From: Neurospora tetraspora
Lineage: Eukaryota > Ascomycota > Sordariomycetes > Sordariales > Sordariaceae
DNA: 64,000 bases
Assembly: GCF_033439725.1 (NCBI RefSeq)
Contig: NW_026944387.1
Span: 248,001 to 312,000 of the forward strand
Direction: 5' to 3'
In this document: positions 22,461-34,363 of the stretch, piece after piece
How the letters are laid out: every line of letters begins with the position of its first letter
How positions within the stretch are numbered: position 1 is the stretch's first letter
Notes under the pieces: generated by a model
Told to the model about the DNA's origin: nothing
The model's database searches: none
Seen by the model: the letters and a program-made list of their open reading frames with translations, nothing else
Translations under genes and position numbers: made by a program

Positions 22461-22973
22461 TTAGGCGTCCTTAGCACTAACGCCCTGATCCTTACTCTCC
22501 TGATAATGCGTCTTCCCCCCCTTCTTACTCCCCGCCGCCGGCCCACCACTCTTCTTCCTGTCCTTGCCCATACCAGGCGTCTTCTCCCCCTTGGACATAT
22601 CCCCCTCGGTAGGATGATCGCCCTGGGGCCTGGAGAACTCTCTGTTTGCTCCCGAAGTCTCGAGCGGGTTGCCGTTGGACTCCTTGCCGGCGGACTCGGT
22701 CTCCCCGTTGGGCGACGTGTTCTTGGGGTCGAAGGCCGTCTTGTCTAGGTGCGCCACTTCGTCGTCCGAGGCGTAGCTGGACCCTTCGGAGCGGCGCGGG
22801 CGGACGGTGGTCCGGTCTTCGGAGAAGTCTTTGTCGGTTTTGAGGGAAGGGGTGGGGTGGTAGGCGCGGGAGACCACGAGGGGAGTGGATCTGGTGATGG
22901 ATCCGGCTTGGTTCGTGGCGGCGCTGGCCCGGAGGAGGGTCGTGGCGCGGGTGAAGAGTGTTCGGGAGGCCAT
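22461..22973 (-). CDS. Small mitochondrial-type fungal protein, unknown function
   Basis: Single-exon 170-aa protein. The N-terminus MASRTLFTRATTLLRASAA is rich in Arg, Ser and Ala without acidic residues, as in a mitochondrial presequence, and SRAYHP could hold the processing site. The rest is hydrophilic and low in hydrophobic residues, with Gly/Lys-rich and DKDFSEDRTTVRPRRSEGSS-like stretches; the tail KGGKTHYQESKDQGVSAKDA is charged. I recall similar short proteins as conserved hypotheticals of filamentous ascomycetes. Function is unknown; an intrinsically disordered stress-type protein is one possibility. Confidence 0.75.
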   Translation of the reverse strand: MASRTLFTRATTLLRASAATNQAGSITRSTPLVVSRAYHPTPSLKTDKDFSEDRTTVRPRRSEGSSYASDDEVAHLDKTAFDPKNTSPNGETESAGKESNGNPLETSGANREFSRPQGDHPTEGDMSKGEKTPGMGKDRKKSGGPAAGSKKGGKTHYQESKDQGVSAKDA

Positions 22974-24369
22974 TGTTGTTTTGGTTGTTATTGTTTGTGG
23001 ATTAAGATTATGGATTCTGTTGCTGGACGGGTGTAATGTTCGTGATACTGTTCTTATTCAAGATTGATTGTTTTGTTTGGATTCGAGTGTAGTGGTGAGG
23101 AAGACGCGTTCACATAAAGTGTTGTTGCTCGGTCTAAGTGCCTTGATGCCTGTCAGGGACAAGTGACGTCACCAGGTGCTGAACGCATTTGGCGGTCCGG
23201 GGAACTGATCGTCCCCGCTGTGGGGCTGATGAACGGCACTCTCTCCGTCTCTTGCCTGCCGGTGCCAGCCACCTGTCCAATCTGCGCCCGTCCTCCTGAC
23301 AGTATCTGCCTGCCGCCAACAAGCTGCCATTTTACGTCCGTGCGCGAGTGCAATTTCCGCCAGGTGCAGGGAAGTTTGCACTCGTGCACAGGCCATCCCC
23401 CAACACCTATTTAACCATGGGCCCCCCTCCCATTTCTTAGACTTTTCTTCTCCTCTTTTTTTTCTTCATACTTACCTTGGTTGACTGCGCGGAGATCAAG
23501 AAAACCGCGCCGTATGGCGGAGAGCCTGCATTGCACATCGTGGTGCTAGCCGTCATGAATTGTCCTTCGGGGCCGTTCCGGCCGTAATTTTTGATGTCAT
23601 ACCTTTGCGAAAGCAAAACAAACCCTTTTTCACTGTGTTCGCTCCTTGAGGGGGGCGACGTGGGGAAGAAGCTTTGAAATGTTGAAGTGCTCGGTGATGG
23701 TATTGCGCTTTTGGAGGGAGGGAGAAGCGATGTCGGTTGACTGTAAGCACCTTCTCCCCAATGCTGGCTTGGCTTCCTCTTCGATGTTTCTGTCGCGTCA
23801 ATTTTCTCGACCTCAACCGTCGCAGCGACAAATTTCCTGACCCGTCTCGCAAGATCCCCGTCCGTTCCATTCGGATCACCGGCACCGCATTTCCTCACAA
23901 CCCACTATAATCCGACCGACTATAATCCGTTGCATTTCGGTCCGTCATTGTGATCGCTCCCGTCTTGGGTTTCAATGGCAAATCTCCACGTTCCATTCCC
24001 TCTGTTTCAACCATCATCTCCATCACCTCCCTGCTGGCTCCACGGACCGAGGTTTACTGTGTACAACGTCGGCTTGCAACCCTATCCCACGACATCACCG
24101 CCGAGGACCCTGACACCGACGCGTCCTTCGGCCGGCCCCTTCCGGTCTGCTCTGTATGCCATTTTTGCGTTGCGGATTTCGACGAGAAGTTGATGGCATG
24201 ATAATCGCCATAGCAGAGTCGATATAAGATATTCTCAACGGTTGCCAAGGCAGACGAGATATCGTACTCACGCTTGCGACGTCTATCCACGTCAACCGTC
24301 GCAAACCTAGCCCGAGTAAGCCAAAGGTTCATGGTCCGCCTTGTTTCCGGAAGATCTTCAGAAACAATT
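22974..24369. other. Mostly non-coding; overlapping short frames only
   Basis: A TATA-like TATTTAA lies near 23406. Open frames of 60-150 codons overlap on both strands without motifs or consistent splice signals. I call no gene here. Confidence 0.45.
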
Positions 24370-24723
24370 TCACGACGTCTCAAGGACCAGGAGGAATGGA
24401 GTCTCTCCGACTGGCCCAAATATGAGAATCTCGTCTTGTCTCTCTCCCTCGTCTTGGAAGTTCATGCTTGAACACTTGAAGCTATCATCAACAGAGCTAG
24501 TTCCAGGCAAGCTCCCCCAGCTAGTCCAGCACTGGTTGCTTTCGGTAGTTCTCCTACCGAGTGCCCAAGTGATGGAACTCACCCATGCAAACATGCTCAA
24601 GAGCTCATCACGCCAGGAGATCACGAGACATTGTCTCTTGTTGTTTCCCCAACCCATTTCCATCATCAGGGGACCAAGGAAAGTGAAGAGGAAAGTGAAA
24701 CCAGACTGAATGACGTACACCAT
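24370..24723 (-). CDS. Possible small membrane protein (weak)
   Basis: A 117-codon ATG frame encoding two hydrophobic stretches, FTFLFTFLGPLMMEM and LLSMFAWVSSITWAL. A hydrophilic, Ser- and acid-rich C-terminus follows. The amphipathic layout looks more protein-like than neighbouring frames. There is no family match I recognise and no clear upstream exon. It could be a chance frame or part of a decayed gene. Confidence 0.25.
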   Translation of the reverse strand: MVYVIQSGFTFLFTFLGPLMMEMGWGNNKRQCLVISWRDELLSMFAWVSSITWALGRRTTESNQCWTSWGSLPGTSSVDDSFKCSSMNFQDEGERQDEILIFGPVGETPFLLVLETS

Positions 24724-27700
24724 GCTCTACTTTCTCCGCTGTTTGTTCAATAGCCCCGGAGTAATGTCCGAAGATTGATGCCCTTGTTCGCTTCGGTAGT
24801 TGACAGCGGCAGTAAAGAAAGATATAACCCAAGATATTCCCTTGATATTTCCAGACTCTGGGGAAGCGATCCGAGATAAGACAACTCCTCTTGCTCTACC
24901 TAGAGTAGAGTAGCACCTCGGGATGGTACCGTCACCGATTCTAACGGCGCACTACCTGAGTCTAGGTATTCTCCACGATCATGATGTTTGCAACCCAAAC
25001 TGGGTTGAAGAAGATTCAATATAATGATCTCTCTTATCTAAGATTGTGCAAACCCAAAAATGGAAAGCTTCCAGAAAAGCGGTAGAACAGTGGACATTAC
25101 TACCGGCCGGGGTGTCTGTCTGTCAGCCAAACAGGGGCAAGGTTCGAAACCCAATCAATCACTTGCTTCGACTTGCGTACCAACCGGGCCAGCCGACCAA
25201 TCACTCAAACCAACCCCGGATCACGTTCACTCTTTTGGGTTTCTCACACATTCGAAGGAGGCGGGCGTGGCGGGAGGCCAGGCCAGGCCAGGGGCGCGCC
25301 CGCGTGTGTGTGGCAGAGACGGAGACGGTCGGTGTGAGACGGACGACCACCATCCTTTGTCCGTTTCTTGTCTTGCCATGCCCGTGATAGGTACTACTGC
25401 GACGGAATCTGCGATGCAACCCCCCCTCCCTCGTTTCAGAGTGAACACAAGTTGAGAAACTATCAGCGGGAAGGAACGCAGTGCAGTGCATTGATACCGC
25501 CGCGCCGCGCTCCTATCGCGCAAGAAATATCATTGCTGACCGACCTGAACAACCGGTTGAACGACATGAACCTCGGCGAAGTGGTAAGTGATGGTTGGTA
25601 AAAGGCGATTGAACGGACGGAGGAGTGTTACGCTTTGGGGACGTGGGACGTGGGACGGATAGGCGCACCACAGATGTTACGTTTGGTCGACGGCAATGCG
25701 AAAGAAATGTGAGCAGTCAATGTCTCATAATCGTACGCCAATCCTTCAATGTTGCAGCCACCCGTTGAAGCACGAGCACGAGAACGGGTCCCTGCCGTTG
25801 AAGGATGGGGGGACTGGAAGTTGAAACTGTGGACGTGTGGCACTACATTCTTGTCATATGCTTACATGTATGTAGGCGAGAATAGTTCGGGCAGGCCGTG
25901 ATGGTGATGATGATGTTGTCAAATAGTCGTTTCAGATGAAAAGAGTCCCGTCAATGTTTGAGCTGGCTCTTGTGAGCTGGCTCTTGTTTGCCTGATATCA
26001 TCATCGTCAGCAACTTGTAGGCACTTGTTGTCAAACAGAGAGAGCCCAGCACGATGGTAATCTGGAGTCAGCATTTCTGCCTCCCTGAGGGGGAATCCGC
26101 CATCATGGTATCACGGTCTGTACGTAGGTAACACCAACCCCGTGGGTGGTGTTGGTGGTTGTGGTTACACACATCTGCACTTGCCACGCTCCAATAGATT
26201 AAACCATCCCGCCTTTCAAAGAAACAGTGATAACTCGTGCATATATATGTATTTCTCGTGCCGTAGTTCGCACGTGGTAAGGCAAGGATATTCCTATCCG
26301 CCTCGTTTCTGCCTCGTGTCGATAACTGGGAACCTGGAACCAGTAACCAGGGAAAACGCTGCCAGAATTGATTCGATATCGCGGAAAGGGCGGAAAGAAG
26401 ATATTTTTGGACAGACTTTTTTTTTTCTTTGTTGACTTTTTGTGATCAACTGGGATTTTCGTATTTCAGGGGATACCTACCCGGGTTCTTTGTTGCGGTG
26501 AAGCATGGCTCATCAGCATGGTGTAAAATGACGAGACGTTGTGATGATCGAATCTGATCTGCGTCTGATGTCGATGACAACCCCCGTGGTCCGTTTCAGA
26601 GCAGAAGGATCAATGTTCGTCTCCGACGAGACTATAGAGATGCATTTGTCCTTCTGAACGCACGTCAAACGCATAACGTCGTGAACCGTCGAAAAGATGA
26701 CTCGTCTCTTTTTTCTCGTTTCTGTGAAATGTTTCGTCTATTTCGGTATCCATGCGGGGATGTTGCTGGTACGCGCAGTGTTCTGGACGATTTCGTTTCT
26801 CTTGGACGTTCCATCTTGTCTTCCAGGTTGAGGCTGGAAAAAACGGGAAAACGAACATGTTTGCGGGAAGAAAAGAGAAGTGAATCCAGGGTCCAGCCAA
26901 ATATCCACGAACTGGAGTTACCGATAATATGGTTAGACTTGTGGTTAGACGCCACCGCGCTTCAACTTTCCATCATGTCGGAACCGAGCAGCACGATACT
27001 ACCACCGACCGGCTTCGGACATGCCCGGCTAACGTGGAACTTGGGATTTCCAACGGGGATGATATTTTGAGGGTTCAGCTCTCTTGTCAGCTTCATGGTC
27101 GAGTGGATTTGCAGGCGCAAGGGAAATTGAAAGGTTGCTTGGCGCTCGCCTACAAAATAAGTTGGCGAGAGCGCTAAACCGGGCAGGGCATTAACGACTC
27201 CGTCCACTAAACTCGAAACGGTCCACTGTCCACGAGCTCGCCAGGACGCCAGGTGGTGAGCCAGGTGGTGAGCCAGGCGATGCCCAGACTCTTCTCCCAC
27301 GCGATGGCCACGCTCTGTCGGCGGTCTATCACATTCATACTGCCTGACATGGACCTGACATGGTCTCACGCAGGACGCAGGGGCCGGTTCCAAGTCCCGT
27401 GAAGAGTCTTTGGAATGTTGGGAAAATAGCTTCACACTTCAAAGTCTCTTCAGGCTCTAAGCACTGGGCGATATGCAGTATCGAGGTCTCTCTTTTGCCA
27501 TCAAGGACGGTCCGAGAATCGGCTGAAACTGCCATCCCATTTCACTTCTTCTGTCTTTCACTTTCAGATGACAGCGGACAAGCGTCCACAAAGGAAGGAG
27601 CAGTGAGATGGAAACCTGCAGTCGGTGGATCCGTATCTCTCTCTAACAGAAAGAGCAAAAGGGGGGATTGACATGTCAACTCCATTCTCTTCAAAACACC

Positions 27701-29186
27701 ACAAGACACTTTAAACCAATCACAATCACCCATCTCAGGCCTCGGAAGAGAGACAAGACACGATATCAAAGACCATCAACGGTTGGCGGGCGCTGAATGG
27801 TGTTTATCTCGGGAGTGGATCTCCTATCCGTACCGTTTGCCCGTCCGGCCGGGATGGGGCGTGAAAACATGGCCCTCCAGCTGGAAGAGTGGTGGGCGCA
27901 TGGCCACTAATCTGGCGCATGTCAGGGTACCCACGGAGCCTGCCTTTTCAGCGGGCCACCACTGGTCACTGATCATTTTAGCTGTTAGGTTCGCCTCCAC
28001 CATCACAGCAGGACACCACCACCACCACGGACCACCTTCCGTTGTGTCTTGTCAGTTTTCTCTTCGTTCTTTCCGTCCGTTGCCCGTCCGTCTTGTCCCC
28101 GCCTCTTCAGTTTTCCTTCCTATGAACAAAGCCTTTTGCTCACAACCACCATCACCCTGCTACACACACAAGGCACACCAAAAGCAAACATAATCTCGAC
28201 CACTGCAGTCACCCCAACCCAGCTCTCGCAATCGACAACGGGGTCCCCCCCATTGCGGCACTAAAAAGAGAAAGCTCGATCCCTCCACTAAACGAAAGAT
28301 AGACTATCGCTGCCCTTCATCTCGGCATACCCCCCCGTTCCCAAAGAGACCCGTTCCAAGACCTGGTTGAGCCTGGAGCTTCTTCCGCTCGTCTCCGCTT
28401 CCAAGTCCTTGTGTCCTCGCAGTACCAGCTCTGTCCTTTTCATCTTTCACGTTCACGCAATTCGAGGCGAATCGACGACGACCACCACACCACCAACTGC
28501 CGTCCACCAGTTTCAATCGAGTTTCGCAAGCCTCACATCCTCACTCGCCAATCGCTCCTCACCGCTTTCGCCCATCGATACCGAATAACATCGTTAGTCG
28601 CATACGATAGGCCCCAAGATCCAGGGTCCAGGCTTGTGTTCACGAAGCGCCCAAGATCAACCGCCGCCCCAGACAGACAGACAGACAGACAGACACGTGG
28701 TGGTCTCGAACAACCATCTTCCTCGACCTTCGAGTCGACCTCGCGATTCGCTGCGGCCAGTCCGTACCGTGACGTAAACAAGCAGAAAGAGGAGCTCAGC
28801 CAGCACGCTCCACACACACGGATTGCGCCTTCAGGAACGGAAAGACGGGATATCGCCCGCTTCGAATCGAAAGAACAAAGAGACCGAACTCGGGCCGTCC
28901 GCCGTCCCAAAAAGTTCTTCGCTGCTGAACTCGACTACTGTGTGGTGCCAAGACCTGAAACCCGAATAATCATTAACCTTGGGTTCCCACTTCGCGACTT
29001 GTGACAGACCCACCAAGCACCACCAGCGAGCGGACACACGCAACACTTTCCAGCTACCAGCAGCCCTTTCAGCTGTCCCCGGCATGGACTGCATCGCCTA
29101 ATTTTTTGTTCGATTTTATATATACTTTGAAAAGAAGGTATTCAGCCGCTTTTGTCATCGCATCTAGAAGCTGTCGGCAGGGCGGG
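24724..29186. other. 4.5-kb gene-free stretch upstream of the YANK kinase
   Basis: No gene recognised. It includes CT-rich and microsatellite sequence, a GGTGGTGAGCCA tandem pair near 27250-27275, and an imperfect stem near 27138-27177. It also contains a short helix-like frame ending at a GTAAGT donor near 25583. The right 1 kb (about 28000-29186) is CT/AC-rich and probably the kinase promoter and long leader. Confidence 0.45.
28671..28694. repeat. (AGAC)6 microsatellite
   Basis: Six perfect AGAC units within the probable leader or promoter of the YANK-type kinase gene. Confidence 0.9.
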
Positions 29187-31466
29187 ATGGGAAACAGCCA
29201 GGGAAAGCCCGTCGATCTTGACGGCGAAGGTAAGGCGAAACCCTCCTTTTTTGCTGTGATGACCAGTTCCAGGCTCCAGTTTCACGTGCCTGTCTTTGAT
29301 CTCAAGTTGCGATGATGCTGACTGGACATGTGTCGTAGTGAACCTGAATCACTTCCGTCTTCTGCGGGTAGTCGGTCGAGGTGCCTTCGGCAAGGTGCGC
29401 ATTGTCGAGCGAAAAGATACCGGTCTATCATTCGCCCTGAAATACATTAGAAAAGATGAAGGTAGGCTCTGTTCGACTTCGAGGACTTGATGGCGCAATG
29501 GCTCACTCTCCCTAGTTGTACGTTCCGAGAGTGTTAGAAATATCATCCGAGAGCGGCGAATGCTCGAACATGTCAACCACCCTTTTATTTGCAACTTGCG
29601 ATACAGCTTCCAGGATATCGAGTATATGTACGTTACAACCGAGCTCGACATTGGCGGAAAAACAACTGACGACGGACCAGGTACCTGGTTGTTGACCTCA
29701 TGAGCGGCGGTGATCTACGTTTCCACATCTCGAGAAAGACGTTTACCGAAGCGGCGGTAAGGTTTTGGATCGCAGAGCTTGGCTGTGCCTTGCGCTACGT
29801 CCACGGGCAAAACATCATCCACAGAGACATCAAGCCCGACAACGTGCTTCTCGATGCTGATGGACATGTCCATTTAACTGACTTTGTAAGTTCCAGACCC
29901 TGGACCCATATTCTTGTGTAATCAGGCTAATTATATACGCTATCAGAATGTTGCTTCGGACATTGTGCCGGGAAGAAAATTAACGAGCAAGTCCGGTACC
30001 TTGGCATACCTTGCGCCAGAAGTCTATGCTGGCAAGGGCTACGATGTCCGTGCTGATTGGTGGTCGTTGGGTGTTTTGTTCTACGAGTGCATTTATAACA
30101 AGGTACGTACCGTCAGAGTCTAGGGTTGGGCAGACTACAATGTCTTGCTACGCCATCTCACTTGACAAGAAAAGCCATGCTGACTGACTGTACAAACAGA
30201 GGCCATTCGAGGGCAACTCCGAATCATCACTCAGCCAGACTATCCAAGCCGCCAACCCCAAATTCCCCGTCACACAGCCTCCAGTCCAGCTAGACTGTAT
30301 GTACGCCATAAAGGACGCTTTGGAGCACAACCCGGACAAGCGTATGGGTCACACCTGGGAGAGCTTCATTTACCATGACTTCTTCTCTGTCATCGACTTT
30401 GACGCACTGGAGAAGAAGCAAATAGAGCCAGTGTTTATTCCGTCATCGGAGAAGACGAACTTCGACGCTACATACGACTTGGAGGAGCTTCTTCTGGAAG
30501 AAGCACCACTAGAAGCCCGGGCAAGGAGGCAGAAGCCGCGCGAGAAGCTAAAGGATGACGCCACAGACAAAGAGGTTCGCGAAGAGGAGCTCTATCAGAT
30601 GATTGAGACCGACTTCCGTCCCTTCGATTACACATTAGCTGCCTACAAGAAGTAAGCCTCCCGCTTCGTGCCACGTTGCGGCTTTGATGCTAACAAATCC
30701 CAGAATCACCGAGTCACAAGCCGAGACACCCAACGGCCAGCCTACCCCCGTGACAGACGAAAACGCGCGCCCGGCACAAGCCCTAACAACAGACGAAGCG
30801 ACACAGATGACCTCGCACGCGCACTCAAACTCGCAAGCGACACAGATGACCTCGCACGCGCACTCGCACTCGCAAGCGGTCCAAACCCACCACCCCAACG
30901 GCAGCCGCTCCTCCTTCCAACCCCCCAATGCCCCCAGCGGACAAGTCGCTCACGACCGAAATGCCCCAGAGCGAAGCAACTCGATTCCGAAGGCCCCAGA
31001 ACGGAGCAACTCGATGCAAAGCGCCCATTCACATTCCCACGCCTACAACGCCTACGACTCGCAACGGGCCGCCGTCGGCCCCCGACCTACCAGTTCGCAC
31101 CGCCCAGGCCGCAGCGGCGGCGTCCCGCCCGGCCGTCCCCCGCCATTGCCTCCTTATCCTCAAGCATACACCACCCCCGCTCGTCAGGGCCGAGCACACG
31201 GATCATCGTTGATGGTAGGAAGTCCGACGGGGGGTGTGCAAGTTACGCTGGATGGAGGGGGTAGCTGGAGCGACTTGGCGAGGCAGGATGCCACACTGCC
31301 GGTGGATGCGGCAGCCGCACATGGTGAGGGGGCCAGTGGTGGGAAAGAAAGCGGAGGTGGAGGGATTTTTGGATTGTTTAGAGGGAAGAAGGGGAGGGGG
31401 AGCAGCCCGAAGCCGAAGGAGAGGGGAGTTTTGGGCAAGGAGGGGGCTAGGGTTGTTATTGGTTAA
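29187..31466 (+). CDS. YANK/STK32-type AGC protein kinase
   Basis: Predicted Ser/Thr kinase, 617 aa in seven exons: 29187-29229, 29339-29461, 29516-29627, 29681-29885, 29947-30102, 30200-30651 and 30704-31466. All junctions keep frame. The N-terminus MGNSQGKP is a good N-myristoylation signal, implying membrane association. Kinase motifs: [50 protein letters not shown] (DFN in place of DFG, as in human STK32), APEVYAG and DWWSLGV. After the core come [17 protein letters not shown] and an acidic helix, as in fungal STK32 homologues. The tail is disordered, with a 13-residue duplication ([13 protein letters not shown], then the same with H for N), proline-rich stretches and a Gly/Lys-rich end. 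The DFN motif is family-typical and not a sign of decay. Targets are unknown. Confidence 0.93.
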
Positions 31467-34363
31467 ATGAGGGGAGGGAGAAAAGGGATTTGAGGAGGGT
31501 GATTAAAAGGATGAGGAGGAAGATATTACGGCGATATATAACGAACATAAAGGGAGCTCGTCCAACAAGAAGAAGAGGAGGAGGAGGATATATCAGGAGT
31601 ATCATCGGGTGCATCATCATCTTTCCACATCTATGTCATACATATCATCATCCATCAGCGTCATGTTGAAGGGAGTTTGCTCATTGGGAAGTTCACGGGC
31701 GCAAACGGAGGTGGGGTTGGGGGCTTAGGAATGAGGCATCAGAGGAAGCCGTCAAATGTTTTGAACAAAGTATAATCAAATCCAAAGATATTGGAACTTT
31801 GTTTCGAGCTGCTCGGTTTTTGCTGTGTCGAGGATTATGTTATGGTAACTGGCTTACATATCTTGGTTATTTATCCGTTCCTTTTTTTTTTTTTTTTTCT
31901 TTTTTTTTTTTGCGTTGTCTTGGTTTGCAAGATCTTTTCGATACCCAGATAAAGAATAATATTATTACGTCAGCATGTGTTTGTCTCGCCAGTCCTTCAC
32001 GAGTCGCTCAATACGCTATCATGAAAGACCTAGCTGTATCATCAGATATCCTGTGAGGGCAGTTCTTACTCACCGTCGGCATTCTGCATCTTCACATCCT
32101 GCGATCGATCCGTCTTGACACATGTCAGCTAGCCAGCCACGTGTCATCTGGGCAGCTGGGTATGGTACCCGTGAGGTGTCGTTGGTCGCATCATATTTTC
32201 AACCTTACCAAGTTAGGCTCTTCACCTTCGTAGCGCTTCAACAGCAATGGTCGGTTACTATAGAAGGTACTACAAAATATGTCACCGTCTGACATAGATC
32301 TAAATCATGGGAGTGTCATGAAAGAAGCCTGAGATGTCATGTTGTTGAGCTGAACGAAAAGGGGCCAAGATTGAGGAAGTGGCTCGTGCTTTGGCATGCA
32401 TAACGTATAGGTTAATTATCCTAGCTCGCTATGACGACGCAGGTCGGTCCGGACTTGACACTGACTGACCCGACCAACCTCGCCTTGACTTGGGTTGGGA
32501 CGAACCGTCCGCGATTCCATCAACATCAACATCAAGCACCACATCCGGCTCCAACACTTCATCGCCGCTCAAAGCAACGTACCTCTAAACGTCTTTCTTT
32601 TCTGGCCCAGGGCTTTCATCTCGTAATCTTCAACGGGCTGCCAGGCTGGGCTGCTCTGAGTCAAAGTCTTATCTTTATCGGCCACTGATACTAGCCCGGA
32701 TGCGATGCCTGACCCCGAAGGAGTGTCAGAAACGATGCAAGTTAAGCTGACGAATGAGAGGAGACCGCAAAGCTATCCCAAAAGCGCAAGTGGGCCAGAC
32801 TCCAATATTGGATTTTTTTGGAGGTCAATGGCTTCGGTGGCTTCCTTTTGCGGTGGGATTGTGTAACACCAGCAGTCAGGTTCGCCAGGTTCGCCGCCGT
32901 TGGATGAAGCCAATAAGCACCCGCAAAAGATGAAGACCAGCCCCGACAATTCAGGCACTGGCACACGTGTTAGGCTCCATGGGGCTGAAGTTGCGATGGC
33001 GGATTTTTCATGGCTAAGGTTCCGACGGTTTGCAGGTGATCACTGTCACCGTCAGTCACTGTCACCGAGGAGGCTCTGAAGACTCAAGCGCGGAGGCTGC
33101 TCCGATGGTTAGGCTGACAGCGGTACGGTGATATTCACAATTCTCGAGGCATTGTTGTTCTTGCCAGCTCAGCTCAACAAACATTTCTCCATCACAGACA
33201 GATCTTGGAAAACAAATGCCCGCTGGTTCATCCAAAACTGCAATCTTGAAGTCATCACCGTCATCATCGACACAAAAATCTTCAACTCAAATGCGGAGAA
33301 CACCCGACGGAACAAAAAGCCCTGGAAATAGGGACTGACACGCTGTAGTAAGAAACCGCTAGCGGCCTTCTAGCGTGCGGAGGTAGAGTGAGATTGGGTG
33401 ACATTGGATGGCGTTCAAGGGGTGGGGATCAATGCCAAGCGTGGCTTTTACGATGGACATTGACGAAACGTGAACCATACATCTTCAGCGAGAGGAGTTG
33501 TGAGGAGGTGTTGAGAGGAAAGAAGGAGGTCGGTTGTGAGAAGGGAGACGGGACAATGGGGCTCTTGGGATGTTAAGGTAACCTCTCGATAATGAGGTGA
33601 AGAGACAGAGCTCAGAGTGAGGAAGAAACGATGTGACGACTTGAGGTTTAGGACTCTTCAGAAAGATTTCACTTCCTGAACGGCTGAAAGTCAATCTTCA
33701 CTTATCACATCTTTAACCTCCTCCTCGTTTCTTCACGTCGCACCAGCTGAACAAAGCCAATCCCACCTCACTCTCCCCTCGCCAACCCAACCTTGTCTTT
33801 CCTCCTTCTGCTTAACAACCACAACCCCTTCAAAAATAAACGAGCCAATAACGACTCCTACCCAAAAAGCCGACACCATGCGTCCGTCTCGGCGCCACAG
33901 AGGCTGATAGCTCGAGGAACTTCTACCAGAGCAGCCAAAAGACAGGAAAAAGAAGAAGAGACAAGAGAAGAGGCTGAGCCCCTGCCGGGCATCCGCCCAC
34001 GATCAACAAATTTACACTACAGTACGACCCTGATACTGTCTCCAATGTTGATGCTCTCTATACCCCTGTCATTGACACCCTCCGGTCGGCCATCGATAAA
34101 GCTTATTGGGTGCCATGATGCGCCATCGAGTCTTGGAATATCGCCTCCTGGATCCCCATCCGGACAAGGCTGGGACAAGACTGGTCTAACTGGACCAGGT
34201 GCCAGGCAAAATCCCACGCTGTCAGCCTGCCTGGGCCTATCAACAAAGCAAAGTTTCTCGGTGGTACGAAAAGGGTATACAGCTTGCAGAAGCTGGGGCT
34301 GGAGCTGGCTCGGTAGTAGCGTAAGCATGGATGTTTCTGGGTTTGGATTAGGTTTGGGTAGGT
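31467..34363. other. 2.9-kb gene-poor interval
   Basis: No gene is supported. There is a poly-T tract near 31879-31913. Around 34000-34320 one forward frame, interrupted by TGA, reads protein-like (PDTVSNVDALYTPVID, then LGQDWSNWTRC). It may be a relic or an unmodelled spliced gene. Confidence 0.45.

Noticed and set aside
23437-23898. 153-codon minus-strand frame
   Set aside because: Overlaps other equally long frames, no motifs, ends in a Lys/Arg low-complexity run from a poly-pyrimidine tract.
25125-25165. GGTTCGAAACC resembling a tRNA B box
   Set aside because: No cloverleaf can be drawn from flanking sequence.
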